Source: Piscinibacter sp.
GTDB lineage: Bacteria; Pseudomonadota; Gammaproteobacteria; Burkholderiales; Burkholderiaceae_C
Direction: 5' to 3'
DNA length: 64,000 nt
Assembly: GCA_016706565.1 (NCBI GenBank)
Contig: JADJJI010000004.1
Span: forward strand, 518,116 to 582,115
This document shows positions 59,248-64,000 of this stretch, one piece after another. The position numbers and the translations under genes are program-made. The notes beneath the pieces are model-generated. The model saw only the letters and a program-made list of their open reading frames with translations. It was not told where the DNA came from and made no database searches. How positions within the stretch are numbered: position 1 is the first letter of the stretch; every line of letters starts with the position of its first letter.

Positions 59248-59373
59248 GCCTAACGTTTGAGCTGAGCCGACCGCGCCGGTATGGTGCTTGGCCCGCGAGG
59301 CGAATGATGACAGTGAGCGCCTGGCGGGCCAAGTGCCATGCCGGTGCGGGTCGGCTCGAGCGAAGGGTTAGGC
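59248..59373 (-). repeat. attC site (126 bp)
   Basis: gcctaac ... gttaggc; nearly the same attC variant as 56529, as expected for a duplicated cassette. Confidence 0.95.
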
Positions 59374-59739
59374 AGCACTGCTTGTGGCGGACCAAGCTGG
59401 GGCGAGATAGCGAAGCACACAGGCATTGCCTTTGCCTACTGGCCGCTGATGCGGCAGCACGTTGAGCTGGCGCCCGCGTTCCAACCCGCCGCCATCGCCA
59501 GCGGTGAACGAAGGCAGAGCCTTCCGAGTGGCGGCGGAACCAAGGACTGACTGAAACCGGCACACCGAGCGAAAGAGAGTGGTGGCCGCGAAGCGCTGCA
59601 CCCTGAACAGGCTTCGCAGAAGCGCCGACCGTGGCACTTGAGCATTGCCACTCTTGCTTCGGCGAGCTTGCACAAAGGTGGCCAGCGAAAGCATTTGGCA
59701 TTCGGCGGCGACTGCCGCGTCCGAGGCGAGGGCGAGCAC
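59368..59739 (-). CDS. Orphan protein, copy B of duplicated cassette
   Basis: GTG at 59739, 123 residues; paralogue of 56649-57020. The FAATTLFRS and SFTAGDGGGLER segments are invariant. Ends SSAA with attC-derived stop. Confidence 0.45.
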   Translation of the reverse strand: MLALASDAAVAAECQMLSLATFVQARRSKSGNAQVPRSALLRSLFRVQRFAATTLFRSVCRFQSVLGSAATRKALPSFTAGDGGGLERGRQLNVLPHQRPVGKGNACVLRYLAPAWSATSSAA

Positions 59740-59759
59740 CTTGAGTGCTACGTGGTGCT

Positions 59760-59886
59760 GCCTAATGTTTGAGCTGAGGGGCCGTAGCCGGGAAGGCGCT
59801 TGGCCCGCGAGGCGGATGATAAGAACCAGCGCCTCGCGGGCCAAGTGCCTTGCCGGCGAAGGTCCCGCTCGAGCGAAGGGTTAGGC
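59760..59886 (-). repeat. attC site (127 bp)
   Basis: gcctaat ... gttaggc; loop type ggcggatgataagaacc. Confidence 0.94.
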
Positions 59887-59896
59887 CGCACTCTCG

Positions 59897-60394
59897 CTAG
59901 CGAGCGAGAACGGCCCAGCGCTCATGATCGCGCCAGCGTCCGCGGAGTTTGAGATACCGAGGCGAGTAGCCTTCTTGGTGAAAGCCAAGGGCCTTGACCA
60001 ACCCGATAGAAGCGACATTGCCTGGCTGGATATTGGCTTCGAGCCGATGCAGCTTGTGCACCTCCCAGGCTCGCTTGACGATGGTGGCAAGAGCCCACTT
60101 CATGTAGCCCCGGCCCTCGAACCCTTTGAACATGTAATAGCCGAGGTAGCCGCTCTGAAGTGGGCCTCGGACGATGTTCGTGATCTCGATGTAGCCGGCG
60201 ATCCGAGTGCTTGCTACGTCGAAGATGAGAAAGCCGAAGTCCGATGGACCTTGCCTGCGACTAGCCAGCTCCGCAGCTGCGGACGCCTCCGCGGGTGGAC
60301 TCACCCAGCGCCCGTGAAGCGACTTGCTTCGGCGGGCGGCCTCGGCGAACTCCTTGCCGTGACGTTCTGAGAAGTGCGAGAGGGCAGGGCCCAT
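59897..60394 (-). CDS. RimJ/RimL-type GNAT acetyltransferase
   Basis: 165 residues. FGFLIFDVASTRIAGYIEITNIVRGPLQSGYLGYYMFKGFEGRGYMKWALATIVKRAW and HRLEANIQPGNVASIGLVKALGF are the signature motifs of ribosomal-protein-alanine-type acetyltransferases. Confidence 0.94.
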   Translation of the reverse strand: MGPALSHFSERHGKEFAEAARRSKSLHGRWVSPPAEASAAAELASRRQGPSDFGFLIFDVASTRIAGYIEITNIVRGPLQSGYLGYYMFKGFEGRGYMKWALATIVKRAWEVHKLHRLEANIQPGNVASIGLVKALGFHQEGYSPRYLKLRGRWRDHERWAVLAR

Positions 60395-60403
60395 GGCTGT
60401 GCG

Positions 60404-60530
60404 GCCTAACGTTTGAGCTGAGCGGGCCGGAACCGGATAGGTGCTTGGCCCGCGAGGCGGATGATGCCAGCGAGCGCCTTGCGGGCCAAGTGCCTAGCCG
60501 GTGGAGGTCCGCTCGAGCGAAGGGTTAGGC
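60404..60530 (-). repeat. attC site (127 bp)
   Basis: gcctaac ... gttaggc; outer cctcagt pairs with actgagg at 60998-61004. Confidence 0.95.
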
Positions 60531-60998
60531 CTCAGTTCTTGGAGCGTGAAGTTCGTAAAGCACATCAGGGCACCGCTCCTCGTTGGCCTGTCCGTCCGTG
60601 AACTTGATGGCGCAGAAGCCGTGGCGCTCGTAGAACCTGCGCGCTCCGGCGTTGGCTTGAAATGTGTAGAGGCGAAGCGGCAGAGGCAAGGTGCGCAGGG
60701 CGTGGGCCAGGAGCAGAGAGCCAATGCCTTTGCCTACGAGCGCTGGATCGACTGCCATTTGAGTGAACCAGGAAATCCCTTCCGCCTGCTCCGTGTGCAT
60801 AGCTGCAACTACGGCGCCTTTGATCTCCGCGACGATGACACCGCCAGACGGAAGCAGTTGGCCTGCCACCCACTCGCGAAGTTCTTCGTCCGGGTGCGCA
60901 GATGGCGCATATGGCATGAACGCAGAGCGCGTGTCGATCAACAGGCTCGCAACCCGTTGAGCATCAGCGGCGGTGGCGGGTCGCAGCGTTGCGTTCAC
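60525..60998 (-). CDS. GNAT family N-acetyltransferase
   Basis: 157 residues. FTQMAVDPALVGKGIGSLLLAHALRTL is the acetyl-CoA loop; LYTFQANAGARRFYERHGFCAIKFTDGQANEERCPDVLYEL is the C-terminal signature common in GNATs from integrons. TEA-stop from attC. Confidence 0.95.
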   Translation of the reverse strand: MNATLRPATAADAQRVASLLIDTRSAFMPYAPSAHPDEELREWVAGQLLPSGGVIVAEIKGAVVAAMHTEQAEGISWFTQMAVDPALVGKGIGSLLLAHALRTLPLPLRLYTFQANAGARRFYERHGFCAIKFTDGQANEERCPDVLYELHAPRTEA

Positions 60999-61002
60999 TG
61001 AG

Positions 61003-61128
61003 GCCTAACGTTTGAGCTGAGGGGCCGACGCCGGGATGGCGCTTGGCCCGCGAGTCGGATGATGACAACCAGCGCCTCGCGGGCCAAGTGCCATGCCGGT
61101 GGCGGTCCACTCGAGCGAAGGGTTAGGC
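61003..61128 (-). repeat. attC site (126 bp)
   Basis: gcctaac ... gttaggc; outer cctcatt pairs with atgagg at 61926-61931. Confidence 0.95.
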
Positions 61129-61129
61129 C

Positions 61130-61927
61130 TCATTTGCTGAGATCAACAAGCGTGGAGAACTTGATGATTCCAGCCTGCGCTGCAGTGAGAAAGACTATCG
61201 CCGCAGTGAGCCATGCGTTTGCTCGCTGCGCCTTGACACTCTCCGTGTGCTTTCGCTCTTGTTCCTCGTAGGTTTCGATAGTCTGAAGGGCCTTGCCCGT
61301 CAGTTCATAGTCGCCGTTGAGGCTTGTAAGTTCACCGGTGCTCACCAGCGAATCAAGGTAAAAGCGAAGACGAGCGTGCTGACTTTCTCTCTCTGGGTGA
61401 AGAACCCATTTAATGGAATATAAGCCAGTCATGAGCTCGACGTGGGACTTGATGGACTTGCCATCGAGATGACGTGACACCAGGAAGCGAAGAAGCTCGA
61501 TGCGCTGCTTGGTAACGAGCTTCTTCTTGTTGAAGAAGTACTGATCGACCGACTCAATCGAGCGGACGATGCGAATCTTCAGATAGGGAAGCCGAAAGAC
61601 TTTTCCGGCGACGAAGTCACGCAGCCCCTTGTACTGAACCTCCGAGTAGCCGTAGAAGTGAGTTATTGAGAAGTCGGAGTCGGGGATGTCAGAGAAGCTG
61701 ACCGTCTTCGGAAGATCGAATCGCGCCCCGGACCACTCAAGACACTCCAGAGATTCACCGGCCAACGCGTGGACAAGCAGGTATGGCTCAGAGTCTTTGT
61801 CGATATACACGGAAAAGCAGTTGATGCGCGCACCCGCTTCTCCCGATCGGGGCACTAGATCTGGGCATTTGCAGGCCAGTGCCTTCGTGAGGAGGCGAAG
61901 CGATAGCCGTCTTAGAGTGGTGGTCAT
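61130..61927 (-). CDS. Hypothetical protein with C-terminal membrane helix (265 aa)
   Basis: Second-newest cassette. N-terminal 150 residues are mixed and lysine-rich (YSEVQYKGLRDFVAGKVFRLPYLKIRIVRSIESVDQYFFNKKKLVTKQRIELLRFLVSRHLDGKSIKSHVELM). A possible winged-helix-like segment follows (ESQHARLRFYLDSLVSTGELTSLNGDYELTGKALQTIETYEEQ), then one C-terminal membrane helix. AT-richer than neighbours. No family assigned. Confidence 0.7.
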   Translation of the reverse strand: MTTTLRRLSLRLLTKALACKCPDLVPRSGEAGARINCFSVYIDKDSEPYLLVHALAGESLECLEWSGARFDLPKTVSFSDIPDSDFSITHFYGYSEVQYKGLRDFVAGKVFRLPYLKIRIVRSIESVDQYFFNKKKLVTKQRIELLRFLVSRHLDGKSIKSHVELMTGLYSIKWVLHPERESQHARLRFYLDSLVSTGELTSLNGDYELTGKALQTIETYEEQERKHTESVKAQRANAWLTAAIVFLTAAQAGIIKFSTLVDLSK

Positions 61928-61930
61928 GAG

Positions 61931-62056
61931 GCCTAACGTTTGAGCTGAGCCGAGAGCGCCGGTGTGGCGCTTGGCCCGCCGGATGGATGATGTACCACTC
62001 CAGGAGGCGGGCCAAGTGCCATGCCGGTGCGAGTCGGCTCCAGCGAAGGGTTAGGC
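61931..62056 (-). repeat. attC site (126 bp), attI-proximal
   Basis: gcctaac ... gttaggc; loop type gatgatgtaccactcc; outer cctcac pairs with gtgagg at 62503-62508. Confidence 0.95.
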
Positions 62057-62076
62057 CTCACCCGCATGCCAGCCAG

Positions 62077-62490
62077 CTACTCTTCGCAGGCTCGGCTCAG
62101 AGCTCCCGCTTCGGCACTGCCCGCGCGAGGCTGATGCCAGACGGTCTTGGGCATTGACAGCGAGGACAGCGACAGGTGTGAGGTTGCGTCAACGGTGCGA
62201 ACACTCTCGTACTTGACTCCGCCGGCTTGGCAGTTCACCAAGTAGGTGGCAACGCGATAAGTAGTGCTCGCCGCCGAAGCCTGCTCTGGCGGCAAGACCA
62301 GCTCAATTGAGGCCTTGGGCTGAGTGACACGGGCGTAGACCGACGAAGGCCCATCAGAGGGTGCGCCGGAAACGCTAACGAGCGAGAAACCCGGTGGGGC
62401 CGATGACGACGCGGGCTGCGCGGCAACTGCGGGGACAGTGATAGCAAGGAGCGCCCAGGCGGCCGGTTTGAACATAGCGAGGCGGTGCAT
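62077..62490 (-). CDS. Exported hypothetical protein, first cassette
   Basis: 137 residues with a signal peptide ending ITVPAVAAQP. FSLVSVSGAPSDGPSSVYARVTQPKASIELVLPPEQASAASTTYRVATYLVNCQAGGVKYESVRTVDATSH; beta-rich. As first cassette it would receive the strongest transcription from the array promoter. GGAGATCTCA precedes the ATG. Confidence 0.75.
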   Translation of the reverse strand: MHRLAMFKPAAWALLAITVPAVAAQPASSSAPPGFSLVSVSGAPSDGPSSVYARVTQPKASIELVLPPEQASAASTTYRVATYLVNCQAGGVKYESVRTVDATSHLSLSSLSMPKTVWHQPRAGSAEAGALSRACEE

Positions 62491-62507
62491 TGAGATCTCC
62501 TCGTGAG

Positions 62508-62600
62508 GCCTAACGTGATTTAGAGATCATTCAGCAGTTGCGGCCTATGGCAATTTGCTGCTGCATGCAGTCTGATGCTGCCACAGGCCGCGATACGGGT
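62508..62600 (-). other. attI: Putative attI site and junction with first cassette
   Basis: The junction gcctaac|g is at 62508-62515. To its right the cassette-type arm stops and unrelated sequence (gtgatttagagatcattcag) begins. This stretch runs to the stop of the unknown gene at 62601. No GTTRRRY site is visible closer to intI, which supports attI being here. Confidence 0.6.
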
Positions 62601-63071
62601 TCACCCAGGCATCGGGACGCGATACCGGAGCAGCTTCAGATTCTTGGCGACGAGCTGGGGGACCAGCCAGACGCGCTCTTTCGGTTTCCACTTTGCGTCG
62701 CACGCCATCAGCAATTGTCGGCATCCTTTGTCGGCCTGCGGGATGCGCAGCGCGATGATGCTACGCATTCTCGACACGATGGGCGTGCTTTCGACCAGCA
62801 GTTCGATGGTCGTGTGGCGAACCTTTCCATCATCGCTCAGGCGGTGGCGGACGCATACCAACTGGTCTCCGTAGCGGCGCAGGAATCGTTTGGCCCCGTT
62901 CTGGGTCGGCGCATACCGCTTCGCGATGCGCAATCGTCCGATCGACGAGTCGCTGTACTGCGCAGGCTGCTTCTTGCTGGACGCAGGCATCTGGGGTGCG
63001 CCGGTGGCGTTTGGCTGTGCGTCGCGGTGCGAGAAGCAGAGCTTGGCATTCAGCCCGGGATTGCGGCGCAT
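62601..63071 (-). CDS. Unknown gene between attI and the intI promoter
   Basis: 156 residues from ATG 63071; an ATG at 62990 ([14 protein letters not shown]) is the better-looking start by content. [53 protein letters not shown] is basic and reads as a small DNA-linked or regulatory fold, but I cannot name the family. It diverges from intI across a LexA box. It is not flanked by an array-type attC, so it appears to be part of the platform. Confidence 0.75.
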   Translation of the reverse strand: MRRNPGLNAKLCFSHRDAQPNATGAPQMPASSKKQPAQYSDSSIGRLRIAKRYAPTQNGAKRFLRRYGDQLVCVRHRLSDDGKVRHTTIELLVESTPIVSRMRSIIALRIPQADKGCRQLLMACDAKWKPKERVWLVPQLVAKNLKLLRYRVPMPG

Positions 63072-63085
63072 TCGGTTTGATAGTA

Positions 63086-63101
63086 CTGTACAAAAAGACA
63101 G
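63086..63101. promoter_or_regulatory. LexA (SOS) box
   Basis: ctgtacaaaaagacag fits CTGT-N8-ACAG with matching outer TA/TA bases (tactgt...acagta). It is 31 bp upstream of the intI ATG and 14 bp from the divergent ATG at 63071, so LexA could repress both genes. SOS control of intI is known in several integrons. Confidence 0.9.
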
Positions 63102-63116
63102 TACCTATTGCAACCC

Positions 63117-63125
63117 GAGGAAGGA
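63117..63125 (+). promoter_or_regulatory. Ribosome-binding site of intI
   Basis: gaggaagga, 7 bp before the ATG at 63133, decides that start over the ATG at 63125, which opens only a four-codon frame. Confidence 0.85.
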
Positions 63126-63132
63126 TGTCGCC

Positions 63133-64000
63133 ATGAAGCCGCCGCCTGTCACGCCCAACCCACCCCGCCTGCTCGACCTCCTGCGCATGCAGGTTCGCTA
63201 CATGCACTACAGCCTGCGCACCGAGCAGGCCTATGTGCACTGGGTGCGCGCCTTCATCCGCTTCAACGGGCTGCGTCATCCGGCCGAGCTGTCGGGGGCC
63301 GAGGTCGAGGCCTTCCTGACCTGGCTGGCGGCCGAGCGCCAGGTCGCGCCGGCAACGCACAAGCAGGCGCTGTCGGCGCTGCTCTTCCTCTACCAGAAGG
63401 TGCTGAACCAGCGGGTGCCGTGGATGGACGACATCGGCCGCCCGCAGCGCCAGGCGCGCTTGCCGGTGGTGCTGTCGCACGACGAGGTGGCGCGCCTGCT
63501 CGCGGCGCCCGCGCTGGGCGAGGTGGCGCAGCCCTTCCAGCTCTTCGCGCAATTGCTCTACGGCACCGGCTTGCGCCTGATGGAGGGCCTGCGCCTGCGC
63601 GTGAAGGACATCGACTTCGAGCGCCGCGCCATCGTCGTGCGCGAGGGCAAGGGCGGCAAGGACCGCATCGTGATGCTGCCGGCCGCGCTCGAGGCGCCGC
63701 TGCGCGCGCAGCTGGCACAGGCGCATCGCCTCTGGGCCGCCGACCGCGCTGCCGGCGTCGCCGGCGTGCAGCTGCCGCATGCGCTGGCGCGCAAGTACCC
63801 GCGCGCCGCGGAGTCCTGGGCCTGGTTCTGGGTCTTCCCGCAGGCCACGCTGTCGACCGATCCGCGCGAGCGCCCGCTCGGTGCCGCGGGCGCTGGCGGC
63901 GCCGAGGCCGCGCCGGCACCGCCCCGGCGCCGCCACCATCTGTACGACCAGGGTTTCCAGCGTGCCTTCAAGCGGGCCCTGCAGGAGGCCGGCATCGACA
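63133..64000 (+). CDS. intI: Integron integrase IntI, 3'-truncated by window end
   Basis: 289 residues visible. Tyrosine recombinase with a SAM-like core-binding domain (about 12-100), box 1 Arg148 in [15 protein letters not shown], the GKGGKDR beta-hairpin (Lys173/176) and a box-2-side HHLYD. The IntI-specific extra helix is present ([24 protein letters not shown], about 213-236), which separates it from XerC/D. An Ala/Pro insertion follows [10 protein letters not shown]. Box 2 and the catalytic Tyr lie beyond the window. It catalyses attI x attC recombination. Confidence 0.97.
   Translation, partial: MKPPPVTPNPPRLLDLLRMQVRYMHYSLRTEQAYVHWVRAFIRFNGLRHPAELSGAEVEAFLTWLAAERQVAPATHKQALSALLFLYQKVLNQRVPWMDDIGRPQRQARLPVVLSHDEVARLLAAPALGEVAQPFQLFAQLLYGTGLRLMEGLRLRVKDIDFERRAIVVREGKGGKDRIVMLPAALEAPLRAQLAQAHRLWAADRAAGVAGVQLPHALARKYPRAAESWAWFWVFPQATLSTDPRERPLGAAGAGGAEAAPAPPRRRHHLYDQGFQRAFKRALQEAGID

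Larger units (their letters stand above)
25507..62514 (-). mobile_element. Integron gene-cassette array
   Basis: About 55 attC or attC-derived sites separate mostly single-gene cassettes read away from intI. Each site runs (on +) from gcctaacgtttgagctga to cgaagggttaggc. The sites share sequence, as in chromosomal (sedentary) integrons. The right end meets attI at the G/TTAGGC junction (62514/62513). The left end is set by the last degenerate attC. Confidence 0.93.

Noticed and set aside
63072-63132. attI immediately upstream of intI
   Set aside because: I found no GTTRRRY core on the cassette strand in this interval; the nearest array junction is at 62514.
1-64000. tRNA, rRNA, riboswitch or phage genes
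   Set aside because: No cloverleaf, rRNA motif, known aptamer or structural phage gene was recognised by eye; a covariance search would be needed to exclude small ones.

Overview
The window is high-GC DNA with the codon use and gene families of a betaproteobacterium, most likely Burkholderiales (inferred from base composition, the LysE/RhtB, DUF2277, DUF1697 and PACE-type genes, and the form of the integrase; no rRNA or marker gene is present). Its main content is a large, apparently chromosomal integron. The integrase gene intI starts at 63133 on the + strand and runs off the right end. An array of about 50 gene cassettes extends leftwards from a putative attI junction at 62514 to about 25.5 kb. 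Nearly every cassette is one short gene on the - strand followed by an attC site.

Layout. (1) 1-24.1 kb: about forty small, mostly - strand genes with no recognisable attC. They include VOC/GST, GNAT, LysE, DinB, cupin, MAPEG, DUF302, DUF1801, DUF1697 and PACE families, a TonB-like protein and a halohydrin-dehalogenase-like SDR. Several overlap as ATGA or GTGA, so this part behaves like ordinary chromosome, although its families are those common in cassettes. (2) 24.1-31 kb: a transition zone with degenerate, shortened or half-lost attC sites. (3) 31-62.5 kb: the well-preserved array. Most attC sites are 125-130 bp; a few 57-68 bp sites lack the central hairpin. Four cassettes in the array carry the gene reversed (31509, 37284, 46923, 54114). 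One encodes a HigB/HigA-type toxin-antitoxin pair. (4) 47.4-50.0 kb: an IS30-family element split by an IS256-family element with a clean 8-bp target duplication. (5) 62.5-64 kb: the integrase platform, with an unknown 156-codon gene (62601-63071, - strand) between attI and the intI promoter, and a LexA-type box (63086-63101) between the two divergent genes.

How it works together. DNA damage would relieve LexA repression at the intI promoter, and perhaps also at the divergent unknown gene. IntI would then excise or insert cassettes by cutting at G^TTAGGC. The cargo is adaptive rather than housekeeping: acetyltransferases, VOC dioxygenase/glyoxalase-fold proteins, GFA zinc proteins, SRPBCC ligand-binding proteins, NTF2-fold proteins, small membrane proteins, exported proteins and lipoproteins.

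The structural observation I consider most valuable is that complementarity between the two ends of each cassette extends beyond the 7-bp core sites. It is matched cassette by cassette, with several compensatory changes. It is restored as one continuous stem only in the excised circle. Cassette boundaries were read by eye and are good to about 2 bp for the well-preserved sites.
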